Assembly: GCF_003173755.1 (NCBI RefSeq)
Contig: NZ_CP029553.1
Location: forward strand, 4,612,001 to 4,676,000
Origin: Methylobacterium terrae
GTDB taxonomy: Bacteria; Pseudomonadota; Alphaproteobacteria; Rhizobiales; Beijerinckiaceae
DNA: 64,000 bases
Direction of reading: 5' to 3'
Made by a program: the position numbers and the translations under genes. Positions 8,870-17,402 of this stretch are shown here, piece after piece. The notes under the pieces were generated by a model. The model worked only from the letters and a program-made list of their open reading frames with translations, made no database searches and was not told where the DNA came from. How positions within the stretch are numbered: position 1 is the first letter of the stretch; the number at the start of each line of letters is the position of its first letter.

Positions 8870-9925
8870 TTGCGCGCGCCCTCCGCCCTGTCCGCGATCG
8901 AGGCCTCGTTCCGCCAGGGCCTCGACGCCGCCTCGCACCTCCTCGGCTTCACCGAGCCCCGCACCGACCGCGCGGCGGCGCTCCTGACCCTGCGGCTCGG
9001 GCCGCCGGGCGATCCCGGCCTGACGCTCATCGACCGGCGCGACGGGCCGGACCGGACCTACCGCCTCGACCTCGCGGCCGACGACCTCGCCGAGCGGCTC
9101 GCCGCGATCCGGGGCGGCCGCACCGGCGGCGGCGCGAAGATCCTGGTCGATCCCGCCGCCTGCTTCGTCCGCACCCTGGATCTCCCGAGCGCGGCGCTGC
9201 CGCGGATGCGCGCGGTGCTGGCGCAGGAGCTCGAGGCCGCGACGCCGTTCCGCGCCGACCAGGTGTTCAGCGACTGGTACGTCGAGGGCGAGGACGTCGA
9301 GACCCGCACCCTGCGGGTGCGCCACGTCGTGCTCAAGCGCGCCCGCCTGGCGCCGCTGCTCGCGGCCCTGGCCGGGGCGGGCCTCGGCGCGAGCGTCGTC
9401 GCGGTCGGCCCGTCCGAGGACCGGACGATGCCGGTCGACCTCCTGTCGAGCGGGCACCGCGCCCTGCCGGGGCTGCTGCAGGGCTCGGGCAACCTCGTGC
9501 TCGCGGCGGCGACATTCCTGTTCCTGCTCGGCGCCTTCCTGGCCTTGCGCCAGCACCAGGCGGCGACGCTCCAGGCCCTCGACGACGCCTTCGCGGCGGC
9601 GCGCCGGGCGGCGTCCTCAGGTTCGCCACCCGCGGTTCAGGGAGGCGCCGCCGCGATCCTCGCCGAGCGCGGGCCCGCGGTGGCGCGGACCTGGGACGCG
9701 GTCGCGGCGGCCCTGCCGCCGACGGCCTCGGCACAGGTGCTGCGCCTGACCGGGGCGGGACTCGAACTGACGCTGCTGGCGCCCGACCCGCAGGCCGTGC
9801 TGACGGCGCTGGCGCACCTGCCGGGCTTCGGCGTGCCGGAGCTGCGCCAAGCTTCCCCGGCCGAGGGCGGCCGCCAGCGCCTCGTCGTGGCGCTGCCGCG
9901 CCGCGCCGCCGGGGACCGGCCGTGA
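8870..9925 (+). CDS. gspL: Type II secretion protein GspL-like
   Basis: A 351-residue bitopic protein: an actin-like cytoplasmic N-terminal part (RRDGPDRTYRLDL, ILVDPAACFVRTLDLPSA, LAQELEAATPFRADQV), one transmembrane helix (about 208-226, LVLAAATFLFLLGAFLAL) and a periplasmic ferredoxin-like tail. This is the GspL/PilN-type layout; GspL recruits GspE to the membrane. The start appears to be TTG, since the only upstream in-frame ATG runs straight into a stop. Its stop overlaps the next GTG by 4 bases. Confidence 0.82.
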   Translation: MRAPSALSAIEASFRQGLDAASHLLGFTEPRTDRAAALLTLRLGPPGDPGLTLIDRRDGPDRTYRLDLAADDLAERLAAIRGGRTGGGAKILVDPAACFVRTLDLPSAALPRMRAVLAQELEAATPFRADQVFSDWYVEGEDVETRTLRVRHVVLKRARLAPLLAALAGAGLGASVVAVGPSEDRTMPVDLLSSGHRALPGLLQGSGNLVLAAATFLFLLGAFLALRQHQAATLQALDDAFAAARRAASSGSPPAVQGGAAAILAERGPAVARTWDAVAAALPPTASAQVLRLTGAGLELTLLAPDPQAVLTALAHLPGFGVPELRQASPAEGGRQRLVVALPRRAAGDRP

Positions 9926-10446
9926 GGGCGCCGGCGATCGACGGCCGGGCGTTGATCCTCGGCCTCGCCGGCCTCGCGCTCGCCGTCGCCCTGGCGGCCG
10001 GGCCGGTGCTCGACGCGCTGGGCGCGGCGGACGACATCGCGGCGGCCCGCGACCGCCTGGTCCGGGCGCAGGCCGCCGCCGCCGCGCCCCCGGTGCCGGC
10101 GCCGCTCAGCGCTCCGGACGAGGCCGGCCTCGTCCTCGCCTTCCGGGCCCGCCTCGACGCGCTCGCCGCCGAGCGAGTCGTGGCGGTCGACGGGGCCGGG
10201 CTCCAGCCCGACCCGGCGCGCCCGACCCTGCCGCGCCTCTCGGCCTCCTTGCGCGGCACCGCCGAGGGCCTGCACGGCCTCGTGCAGGCCCTGGAGACGG
10301 AGCCTCCCCTGATCGTGCCGGAGGAGGCCGAGCTCAGCGTCGAGCGCCCGGCCGACCCGGAGATCGGCCGCGCGACGGTGATGCGCCTCAACCTCACGGC
10401 GCGCGGCGTGCTCCTGCCCGCCCCGCCCGGCGCGAGCGCACCGTGA
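9922..10446 (+). CDS. gspM: Type II secretion protein GspM-like
   Basis: A 174-residue protein starting at a GTG that overlaps the gspL stop (GTGA). A single N-terminal membrane helix (LILGLAGLALAVALAAGPVL) is followed by a short coiled stretch (DDIAAARDRLVRAQAAAA) and an alpha-beta periplasmic domain. This matches GspM, the partner of GspL in the inner-membrane platform. Sequence identity in this family is low, so the call rests mainly on topology, size and position between gspL and the gspC-like gene. Confidence 0.75.
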   Translation: MRAPAIDGRALILGLAGLALAVALAAGPVLDALGAADDIAAARDRLVRAQAAAAAPPVPAPLSAPDEAGLVLAFRARLDALAAERVVAVDGAGLQPDPARPTLPRLSASLRGTAEGLHGLVQALETEPPLIVPEEAELSVERPADPEIGRATVMRLNLTARGVLLPAPPGASAP

Positions 10447-10964
10447 GACGGCTCGCCCCCTCCTCGCGCGCCGCCCTGGCGGCGACCGGGCGCGGGCCGC
10501 GCGCGGCCTGCGCCGTCGCGGCGTGCCTGATGCTCGCCGGCGTCGCCTGGCCGGTCGATGGCGGGCCCGCCACCCCGCCGCGCCGGGCCGCCGCGTCCCC
10601 GCCGCCGGCGGACGGGACCGCGCTCGCGCGCCCGCTCTTCGATCCCGACCGGCGCCCCTGGACCGCGCGCGGCCCGCGCGACATCCTCGCCGGCGACCCG
10701 GTCCGGCCGGTCCTCACCGTGCGGGGCATCCTGCTCGACGGTCCGGTCGCCCGGGCGCTCATCGACGACGGCAGCGGTACCCAGGCCTGGCTCGCCCGCG
10801 GCGAGGGGAGGGGGGATTGGCGGATCGCGGAGGTCGGGCGCGACCAGGTCACCCTGGTCCAGGGCGAGCGCCGCTACGTCGCGTCGTTCCTCGGCGCGCC
10901 GACGACCCTGCGGCCGGTGGGGGCGAGGCCGGTGCCGGAGGCGGGGCCGGCGTTGCGGCGGTGA
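10443..10964 (+). CDS. Type II secretion GspC/GspN-like periplasmic protein
   Basis: A 173-residue protein, GTG start overlapping gspM by 4 bases. A hydrophobic N-terminal anchor (ACAVAACLMLAGVAWPV) is followed by a proline-rich linker, then ARPLFDPDRRPW and a small beta domain (VRPVLTVRGILLDGPVARALIDD, WRIAEVGRDQVTLVQGERR). The LFxPxRRP and beta segment resemble the homology region of GspC, which docks on the secretin, and also short GspN-like proteins in alphaproteobacterial systems. No PDZ domain is present. No other GspC candidate exists in the cluster. Confidence 0.68.
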   Translation: MRRLAPSSRAALAATGRGPRAACAVAACLMLAGVAWPVDGGPATPPRRAAASPPPADGTALARPLFDPDRRPWTARGPRDILAGDPVRPVLTVRGILLDGPVARALIDDGSGTQAWLARGEGRGDWRIAEVGRDQVTLVQGERRYVASFLGAPTTLRPVGARPVPEAGPALRR

Positions 10965-11009
10965 GGGCGGGGGCGATGGCGGGCCCGGCCGACGCAGCCG
11001 AACCAGGCG

Positions 11010-11046
11010 CCTGAACCCTCTCCCCTCTCTGCGGGGCGGGTTCAGG
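11010..11046. terminator. Putative bidirectional terminator between convergent gspC-like and gspD genes
   Basis: CCTGAACC (11010-11017) pairs with GGTTCAGG (11039-11046), with a CCCC/GGGG pairing inside. It lies in the 96-base gap where the two genes converge. Confidence 0.5.
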
Positions 11047-11060
11047 GTGGCGCGTTCCCC

Positions 11061-13433
11061 CTAATCCAGCATCCGCCGCAGGATCCCCTGCGGGCCTTCG
11101 TGGGCGGCCGGCAGGGGCGCGGGCGGCAGGACCGGGCGCACCGGCATCATCGCGCGGAACTGCTGGCGGAAATCCTCGGCGATGCGGTCGGCCTCGACGG
11201 TGCCGCGAATCACCCGGGGGCGGATGAACACCAGGAGCTCGGTGCGCACCCGCTGGTCGATCCGGTTGCGGAAGGCCGGGCCGATCACCGGCAGGTCGCT
11301 CAGCACCGGCAGGTTCTCGTTGGTGATCTGCGCCTTCTCCTGCACCATGCCGCCGATCGCCAGGCTGTGGCCGTCGCTCACCGCGACGCTGGTCGCGACC
11401 CGGCGCTGGCGGATCGTCGGCGAGTCGATCGCCGAGGTCGTGGTCGGCACGACGTCGCTGACCTCCTGGTTGATGTCGAGCACGACGAGGCCGTTCTTGT
11501 TCACCCGCGGCGTGACCGAGAGGATCACGCCGGTATCCTTCATCTCGATCTGGTTGAGGATCGGCGCGCCGGCGGTGAGCGCGCTCTGCCCGGACTGCTT
11601 GATGATCGGCACCTGGTCGCCGACCTGGAGCTTGGCGGTGCGGTTGTCGAGCACCGTGATGTTGGGCGACGAGATGACGTTGACCCGGGTCACGCCCTGC
11701 AGCGCGTTGAGCACCACGTTGAAGTCGGCGGCGTTGAGCAGGTAGTTGAAGCCCGGCACGCCGCGAATTGCCGAGTTGATCAGGCCGGCGGTGCCGTTCG
11801 TCAGGGCCGCCTTGTCGGTGTCGGTGCTGGCGAGGTTGAAGCGGCTGCCGCGGTTCTTGAGGAACCACTGCACGCCGAAGGCCAGGTTGTCGTTGAGCGT
11901 CACCTCGGCGATCACGGTCTCGAGCAGGACCTGGGTCGGCATCGCGTCGAGGCGGCCGAGGATGCGCAGGATCTTGTCGTACTGGTTGCGCGTCGCCGAG
12001 ATCACCAGGCTGTTGTTGGCGTCGTCCGCCACGATGCCGATGGCGTCGCGCCGCATCCCGGCGCCGCCGGCAAAGCTCGGGTCGAGCCCGCCGCCGTAGC
12101 CGCCGTAGCTCCCACCGTAGCCGCCACCGCCGTAGCCGCCAAGGGCCCCGCCTCCAAGGCCCCCGCCGCCGAGCCCGCCCCCGGCGAGCATTCCCGTGCC
12201 GAGCCCGCCGCCCGCGCCGGACGGACCGCCGAGGCCCGCCCCGCCGGCGGCGGAATCGCCGCCCGCGGCCCAGCCCGAGCCCGACGGGGAGGCGCCGCCT
12301 CCCGACATTCCGCCTGCCGAGGCTCCGGCTCCCAGCGCGCCGGACCCCATGGCTCCCGCGCCCCCGAGGCCGCCGCCGTATCCGCCGCCCATGGCGGCGT
12401 AGCCGCCGGAAGCGCCCCCGTATCCGCCGCCATACCCGCCGTAGCCGCCCATCCCGGAGGCCCCGTAGGCGCCGCCCATCTCCGCCATGACCACGCCCTG
12501 CAGCACGGCGGCGAGTTCCTTGGCCGAGCGGTTCTGGATCCGGTAGACGAAGAGCTGGCGCTCGCGGTCGGCGGCCAGCGTCTCGAGCTGCTCGAGCAGC
12601 GCCCGAGCGCGGTCGAGATAGGCGGCGCGCGAGCTCACCACCAGGATCGCGTTCAGCGCCTCGTTGGGGATGAAGCGGACGACGTCGCCGGTACCGGCGC
12701 TCTCGCCGCCGAACATCTGGGTCAGGTCGCGGGCGAGCGCCACCGGGTTGGTGCTGCGCACCGGCACCATCGCGGTCGACATGCCGCGCATCCAGTCGAC
12801 GTCGAACACCGCGATGGTCTGGCGCAGCACCCGGATCTGGTTGGCGTCGCCGGAGAGGATCAGGAGGTTGCGAGCCCGGTCGGCCCGCAGCACGACCTCG
12901 CGCGGGGCCACCGAGCCCAGGATCGCCTGCATCTCGGCGGCCGAGATCCAGCGCAGGGGCACCGCGACGGCGCCCGATTCGGCGCCGAGCCCCTGGACCG
13001 GCCGGAGGTCGGGGGCGGCGCCCGCGGGCACGATCTGGACGCTGCGGCCGTGGCGGCGCAGGGACAGCCCGCGGCTCGCCAGCGCCCCCTCGAACATCCG
13101 CAGCAGGGCCTCGCGGCTCACCGGCCCGCCGGTCTGGAGCGTGATCGTGCCGGAGGCGCGCTCGTCGAGGCTGTAGCCCCAGCCGAGGGTGTCGGCGAAG
13201 ACCGCCTTGGCGGCCACCGGCAGCGGCACCTCGACGAGGTTGAGGCTGACCGGACCGCCCGGGATCGGCTCCCGGGCCGGCGCCTCGCCGCCGATCAGCC
13301 GGTCGTTGCCGCGCAGCACCAGGGCGCCCGGGTCGCGCGGGCCGGCCCGGTAATCCACCGGTTCCGCGCCGTTCGCGATCAGCGGCCAACCGCAGGCGAG
13401 CGCCAGGGCGAGGACGGGCGCACCTCTCGTCAT
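11061..13433 (-). CDS. gspD: Type II secretion outer-membrane secretin GspD
   Basis: A 790-residue outer-membrane channel subunit with a signal peptide (VLALALACGWPLIANGA). The N-terminal ring domains are recognisable (VSLNLVEVPLPVAAKAVF; VRFIPNEALNAILVVSSRA). The conserved secretin barrel follows: VNVISSPNITVLDNRTAKL, QVPIIKQSGQSAL, MKDTGVILSVTPRVN, LAIGGMVQEK and LPVIGPAFRNR. About residues 318-458 are a glycine/tyrosine/alanine-rich stretch, unusually long for the variable linker before the last N domain. Minus strand like gspG, but 398 bases lie between them. Confidence 0.95.
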   Translation of the reverse strand: MTRGAPVLALALACGWPLIANGAEPVDYRAGPRDPGALVLRGNDRLIGGEAPAREPIPGGPVSLNLVEVPLPVAAKAVFADTLGWGYSLDERASGTITLQTGGPVSREALLRMFEGALASRGLSLRRHGRSVQIVPAGAAPDLRPVQGLGAESGAVAVPLRWISAAEMQAILGSVAPREVVLRADRARNLLILSGDANQIRVLRQTIAVFDVDWMRGMSTAMVPVRSTNPVALARDLTQMFGGESAGTGDVVRFIPNEALNAILVVSSRAAYLDRARALLEQLETLAADRERQLFVYRIQNRSAKELAAVLQGVVMAEMGGAYGASGMGGYGGYGGGYGGASGGYAAMGGGYGGGLGGAGAMGSGALGAGASAGGMSGGGASPSGSGWAAGGDSAAGGAGLGGPSGAGGGLGTGMLAGGGLGGGGLGGGALGGYGGGGYGGSYGGYGGGLDPSFAGGAGMRRDAIGIVADDANNSLVISATRNQYDKILRILGRLDAMPTQVLLETVIAEVTLNDNLAFGVQWFLKNRGSRFNLASTDTDKAALTNGTAGLINSAIRGVPGFNYLLNAADFNVVLNALQGVTRVNVISSPNITVLDNRTAKLQVGDQVPIIKQSGQSALTAGAPILNQIEMKDTGVILSVTPRVNKNGLVVLDINQEVSDVVPTTTSAIDSPTIRQRRVATSVAVSDGHSLAIGGMVQEKAQITNENLPVLSDLPVIGPAFRNRIDQRVRTELLVFIRPRVIRGTVEADRIAEDFRQQFRAMMPVRPVLPPAPLPAAHEGPQGILRRMLD

Positions 13434-13831
13434 CCGCTCGCCGTCCCTTCGCGCCCGCCGTCACTGACGGTACGTTAGGAAATCATGGTTAACGAGGAGT
13501 TGAGGCCGTGCCGGCGACCCGGTTCCGGCAGTTGCTTCCCGGGAGTTCTACAGCTTCGGCGTGTCGCCTGCCGGAGCGGCCATCGGCCCGGCCGAGGTTG
13601 CGGCACGAGGTCGGGACAGATGTCCCCGAGGTCGCGCGTCGCCCGGGCCCGGCGACGACCGAGCGGGACGGATGAAGATCGGATGCGGTCCGGATCCGAC
13701 TGTTGCCCCCGCGCGATCGACTGTACCGGCAGGGAGGAAGACCGGGCCGGAACCTGCCGCGGAAGCTTCGGGGCGATCGGGAGCCCCGGACCGGTCCGGC
13801 GGGCGACCGGCCCGCGCGGCTCCGGCGCCCG
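13434..13831. other. Intergenic gap between gspG and gspD
   Basis: I see no convincing gene. A perfect 14-base palindrome, CCGGACCGGTCCGG, lies at 13786-13799, 32 bases after the gspG stop, and may act as a transcript end. The gspD promoter presumably lies near 13450-13500 where the sequence is less GC-rich (TAACCATGATTTCCTAACG on the minus strand). Confidence 0.5.
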
Positions 13832-14323
13832 TCAGTTGCTCGCCACGTCGGCCCCGTCGCCGCTGCCGCCGGCCTTGCCGTCCGCGCCGAGGCTGTAGAC
13901 CTCGAACGGCGTGCCGCCGGCGCCCGGCGAGCGGTAGAGGTAGGCGTGGCCCCACGGGTCGGTCAGGCCGCGGGCGTCGCGCACGTAGGGGCCGCGCCAG
14001 GCCGCGCCGGTGGGCTGCACCAGCGCCTGGAGGCCCTGCTGGCTCGTCGGGTAGGCACCGAGGTCGAGGTAGTAGAGCTCGACCGCCTGGGCGATGTTCT
14101 TGACCTGGATGCGGGCCGTCTCGCCCTTGGCGCGCCCGAGATAGCCGAGCACCTGCGGCGTCACCATCGTGGCGATCATGCCGATGATCGCCAGGACGAC
14201 GAGCAGCTCGACCAGGGAGAAGCCGGCCTCGCCCCCGCGTCGCTCCGCATGCCGGGTCTCCCGCGGGGTCCTTCGCCGGTTCCCCTGCGGCTCCCGGCAA
14301 TCCGGCGTGGTCGTGACGAGCAT
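13832..14323 (-). CDS. gspG: Major type II pseudopilin GspG
   Basis: A 163-residue pseudopilin. The prepilin site is GGEAG/FSLVELLVVLAIIG: cleavage and N-methylation fall at the glycine-phenylalanine junction, with glutamate at +5. The mature domain has KGETARIQVKNIAQAVELYY, GAYPTSQQGLQALV, GPYV and DPWGHAYLYRSPG, the GspG signature including the calcium-loop region. The leader is long (34 residues) with the chosen ATG (MLVTTTPD, preceded by GAGG); a start 15 codons upstream would be longer still. Divergent from the membrane protein-gspOHIJK operon. Confidence 0.93.
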   Translation of the reverse strand: MLVTTTPDCREPQGNRRRTPRETRHAERRGGEAGFSLVELLVVLAIIGMIATMVTPQVLGYLGRAKGETARIQVKNIAQAVELYYLDLGAYPTSQQGLQALVQPTGAAWRGPYVRDARGLTDPWGHAYLYRSPGAGGTPFEVYSLGADGKAGGSGDGADVASN

Positions 14324-14502
14324 CGTGCGGCCTCGAGGCGAACGGACAATCGCCCGGCACGGTGCCATCCCTTCGTAAAGAAGCCATCACTGCCGCGGCT
14401 GACGGAGAGGCGGGCCGCGGCGCGAGTCGGGATTTGTTATCCAATTCCCGCCAGGATCCCGGCCGCGACCGCCAGGATCTGGGGCAGCGGCAGGGGATAA
14501 GC

Positions 14503-15423
14503 ATGGAGCGCTCAGCCGGACACGCGACCCGTGCGGGTGGACGCCGCCTGGCGATCGCCGGGTTCGGGCTCGCGGGTCTCGTCGCCCTCGGCGGCGCGGC
14601 CCAGGCCGCCGGGCCGCTCGCGGTGCCGCTGCCGGCGCCGTTCCCGCCGGTCCGCGTCCTGACGCTCCTCGTCGCCGTGCACCTCATCGGCCTGTGCTTC
14701 GGCCTCGGCGGCGCGACGATGCTCGACTTCTGGATCCTGCGCTGGATGCGCTGGGGCAGCCTGCCGGGCGAGATCGCCCGCATCTTCCTGTTCGTCAGCA
14801 AGGTGGTCTCGGTCGGCCTCGGCCTGCTCTGGGCCTCCGGCCTCGGCTTCCTCGCGGTCTACGCGGTCGAGGCGCCCGACAAGTTCGACAACCCGAAGCT
14901 CTGGGCGAAGATCGCGGTCGTGCTCGTGCTCACGATCAACGGCCTCCTGATCCACGCCGTGGTGCTGCCGGGGGTGCTGCGCGACCTTTCCCGGCCGATG
15001 CTCGACGGGGTGTCGGGCCGGCACACCGCCATCTTCCTCGTCTCCGGCGCGGTCTCCGGCGTGTCGTGGTACGCCGCCTTCGCCCTCGGGCTGGTGCGCG
15101 AGCTGAACGGCACCGTGCCCGCGGCCCTCCTGCTCGCCCTCTGGCTCGCCGCCGTGCTGGCGGCCTCGCTCGCGGCCTACTTCTACTGGCTGCACCTGCG
15201 CGAATGGACCCTGCGCCAGGCGGTGCGGCGGGTGACGGCGCCGTCCCGGGAGCCCATGCCCGCCCCCGCGACCCTGCCGGCGGCGACCCCGACCCCGGCC
15301 GCGACGGCCCCCGCCGCGTCGGGGCCCCCGGTCCCGGCCGCGGCGCGGACGATCCCCGCGGACCGGATCCTCGCCCTCGCGCCGGCGGCGCCGGCCCGGG
15401 CGCGCCCGAGCCGGCGGGCGTGA
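14503..15423 (+). CDS. Polytopic membrane protein of unknown function in the type II secretion operon
   Basis: 306 residues from an ATG preceded by CAGGGG. After a hydrophobic signal/first helix there are about five more membrane helices (LTLLVAVHLIGLCFGLGGAT, LFVSKVVSVGLGLLWASGLG, AVVLVLTINGLLIHAVVLPG, FLVSGAVSGVSWYAAFALG and AALLLALWLAAVLAASLAAY), then a proline/alanine-rich cytoplasmic tail. I recognise no named family. Its stop overlaps the gspO start (TGATG), so it is probably translated with the prepilin peptidase. It could help platform assembly or be unrelated; the sequence does not decide. Confidence 0.8.
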   Translation: MERSAGHATRAGGRRLAIAGFGLAGLVALGGAAQAAGPLAVPLPAPFPPVRVLTLLVAVHLIGLCFGLGGATMLDFWILRWMRWGSLPGEIARIFLFVSKVVSVGLGLLWASGLGFLAVYAVEAPDKFDNPKLWAKIAVVLVLTINGLLIHAVVLPGVLRDLSRPMLDGVSGRHTAIFLVSGAVSGVSWYAAFALGLVRELNGTVPAALLLALWLAAVLAASLAAYFYWLHLREWTLRQAVRRVTAPSREPMPAPATLPAATPTPAATAPAASGPPVPAAARTIPADRILALAPAAPARARPSRRA

Positions 15424-15926
15424 TGTCCGAAGCCCTCCTCGCCGGCGCCCTGCTGCCCGCCCTGCTGCCCGCCCTGCTGCCGTTGCCGCTGACCCTGCCG
15501 GCGAGCCTGATCGACCTGCGCCACGGCATCATCCCGGACACCCTCAACCTCGCGCTCCTGGTCTCCGGCCTCGCCGCCCGGCACGACGGAGCCTGGGGCT
15601 TCGGCATCGCCCTCGCCTCGGCGGGTGCCGCCTACGCGCTGTTTCGCGCGGTGCGGGCCCTGCATGCGCGCCTCGCCGGCCGGATCGGGCTCGGCCTCGG
15701 CGACGTGAAGTTCATCGGGGCCGCCGCCGCCTGGACCGGGCTCTCCGGCCTGCCGGTGCTGATCCTGGCCGCCAGCCTGTCGGCGCTCGCCGTCATCGGC
15801 ATCCTCGCCGCCACGGGACGGGAGATCGGGCGCGACACCGCCCTGCGGTTCGGGCCGTTCCTGGCGCTCGGGCTGCACGCGGCGCTCGGGCTCGACGCCG
15901 CCGGCATCGCCGGCATGTTCGACTGA
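15423..15926 (+). CDS. gspO: Short type IV prepilin peptidase (A24 family), GspO/PilD role
   Basis: A 167-residue membrane aspartyl protease. The two catalytic aspartates are visible: the first in SLIDLRHGIIPDTLN, the second in the GxGD motif (GLGLGDVKFIGA). It has only the peptidase half, about 4-5 helices, and lacks the N-terminal cytoplasmic zinc/methyltransferase domain of full-length PilD, as in CpaA/TadV-type enzymes. Its position directly before gspH-I-J-K argues that it processes those pseudopilins and GspG. A separate methylase would be needed if the pseudopilins are N-methylated. Confidence 0.85.
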   Translation: MSEALLAGALLPALLPALLPLPLTLPASLIDLRHGIIPDTLNLALLVSGLAARHDGAWGFGIALASAGAAYALFRAVRALHARLAGRIGLGLGDVKFIGAAAAWTGLSGLPVLILAASLSALAVIGILAATGREIGRDTALRFGPFLALGLHAALGLDAAGIAGMFD

Positions 15927-16375
15927 TGGCGGCGGGGCCGGGACAGGAGGGCTTCACCCTCGTCGAGATGCTGGTGACGATGGCGATCCTGGGCCTCGCC
16001 GCCGGGGTCGCCTTCCAGTCGCTCGGACCCGGCGCCCTCGACCGGCGCGCGCTCCTCGTCTCCGAGACCGTCGCCGCCGAGATCGGCCGCCTGCGGGCCG
16101 AGGCGATCCGCTCCGGCCGGGCCGGGCGCCTCGCCTTCGAGCCGGCAGGGGCCCGTTTCGTCAGCTCCCGCCCGGGCGCCGCCCCGATCCCGGTCGGCGG
16201 CCTCTCGGTCGCGGTCGAGCCCGGCCCGACCGGCCGCCCGGTGCCGGGCGAGCTGCGGCTCCTCCCCGACGGCAGCTCGACCGGGGGGCGGATCGTGCTC
16301 GCCGCCGGCCAGGCGCGCCGGACCCTGTCGGTGAGCGCCCTGACCGGCCGGGTGCTGCGGGAGGACGGGCGGTGA
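15926..16375 (+). CDS. gspH: Minor pseudopilin GspH
   Basis: A 149-residue pseudopilin with a very short leader (MAAGPGQEG) before the prepilin site G/FTLVEMLVTMAILGLA. The remainder is a short beta-rich domain (AGRLAFEPAGARFVSS, ELRLLPDGSSTGGRIVL), typical of GspH. The ATG overlaps the gspO stop by one base and the gene's stop overlaps the gspI GTG. Confidence 0.87.
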   Translation: MAAGPGQEGFTLVEMLVTMAILGLAAGVAFQSLGPGALDRRALLVSETVAAEIGRLRAEAIRSGRAGRLAFEPAGARFVSSRPGAAPIPVGGLSVAVEPGPTGRPVPGELRLLPDGSSTGGRIVLAAGQARRTLSVSALTGRVLREDGR

Positions 16376-16785
16376 TCGCGCGGCTCCGCCCGGCTCTCCT
16401 CCCCGCCGGCCCGCGCCGGTCCGGCGGGGAGGACGGCTTCACCACCGTCGAGGTCCTGGTGGCGTTCGGGATCGCCGCCGCCGCCACCGTGATGGCGTTC
16501 CAGATCGCCGGCACGGCGGCGGGCGCGGTCCGGCGCATCGAGGCGAGCCGGGTCGCCGCCGACGAGGCGGAGGGCGTCGTCCTGCGTCGCCTCGCCGAGG
16601 GACCGCTGCGGCCGGGCCTGACGCAGGGCGCCTTCTCGGACGGCACGCCCTGGACGCTCGGCATCACCGACCTGCGCCCGGCGCTCGGCCTCGGCCGCGC
16701 GCCGCCGCTCTGGCAGATCCGGGTCACCCGCGGCGGGGCCGCGGGGCCGCTCTACGCCACGCTGATCCCGGGGAAGCCCGAGTGA
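16372..16785 (+). CDS. gspI: Minor pseudopilin GspI
   Basis: A 137-residue pseudopilin, GTG start overlapping gspH. The leader ends GGEDG and the helix begins FTTVEVLVAFGIAAAAT, with the glutamate at +5. The C-terminal part (GTPWTLGITDLRPALG, PPLWQIRVTRGG) fits the small GspI fold. GspI nucleates the tip complex with GspJ and GspK, which follow directly. Confidence 0.85.
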   Translation: MIARLRPALLPAGPRRSGGEDGFTTVEVLVAFGIAAAATVMAFQIAGTAAGAVRRIEASRVAADEAEGVVLRRLAEGPLRPGLTQGAFSDGTPWTLGITDLRPALGLGRAPPLWQIRVTRGGAAGPLYATLIPGKPE

Positions 16786-17402
16786 GCCGCGCGCCGCCCG
16801 ACCGCGCGGCCGCGCAGGCCGGCTTCACCCTGGTCGAGACCCTGGTCTGCCTCGCGCTCGCAGGGTTGATCGGGGTGCTGCTGCTCAACGCCGTGCGGAT
16901 CGCCGGCGGCGCCGCGGCGGCGGCCGCCCACGCCGCCGGGACCGAGGAGGTGCAGTCGGTCCGCGACCACCTGCGGCGCACCCTCGGCAGCCTGGCGCAA
17001 CGCCGCCCGGACGGTCGCCGTCCGACCCTGCGCGGCGAGCCGGACGGGCTGGTCGCGGTCCTCGCCCCCGACCAGACCCTCGAGCGCCCGACCGAGCTCG
17101 CCGTGACCCTCGCCCGGGTGCCGGCCCCGGACGGCAGCGTCGCGCTGCGCGAGACCCGCGCCGAGGCGGAGGCGCTGCCGGGCCGGACGGCGGGTCCCCG
17201 CGGCGAGGCGATCCTCGGGCGCATCGCCGGGCTGGCGATCCGCTACTACGGCGCCCCGGCCGACGGCGCCCGGCCGGCCTGGCTGCCGGCCTGGTCGCGC
17301 CCGGACCGCCCGCCGCTGCTCGTCGAGATCAAGGTCGCCTTTCCTCCCGCGGACCGTCGCCGATGGCCTCCCCTGCTGATCGCCCTCGAAGCCGGCCCGT
17401 GA
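16782..17402 (+). CDS. gspJ: Minor pseudopilin GspJ
   Basis: A 206-residue pseudopilin starting at a GTG that overlaps the gspI stop. Prepilin site AAAQAG/FTLVETLVCLALAGL; then a long helix (EEVQSVRDHLRRTL) and a beta domain with LAIRYYGAP and PPLLVEIKVAFPP. Size and the IRYYG segment fit GspJ, part of the GspI-J-K tip. Confidence 0.86.
   Translation: MSRAPPDRAAAQAGFTLVETLVCLALAGLIGVLLLNAVRIAGGAAAAAAHAAGTEEVQSVRDHLRRTLGSLAQRRPDGRRPTLRGEPDGLVAVLAPDQTLERPTELAVTLARVPAPDGSVALRETRAEAEALPGRTAGPRGEAILGRIAGLAIRYYGAPADGARPAWLPAWSRPDRPPLLVEIKVAFPPADRRRWPPLLIALEAGP

Noticed and set aside
13485..13898. 137-residue plus-strand ORF between gspD and gspG
   Set aside because: Low-complexity Arg/Gly/Ser/Pro sequence overlapping gspG; looks like noncoding GC-rich DNA.
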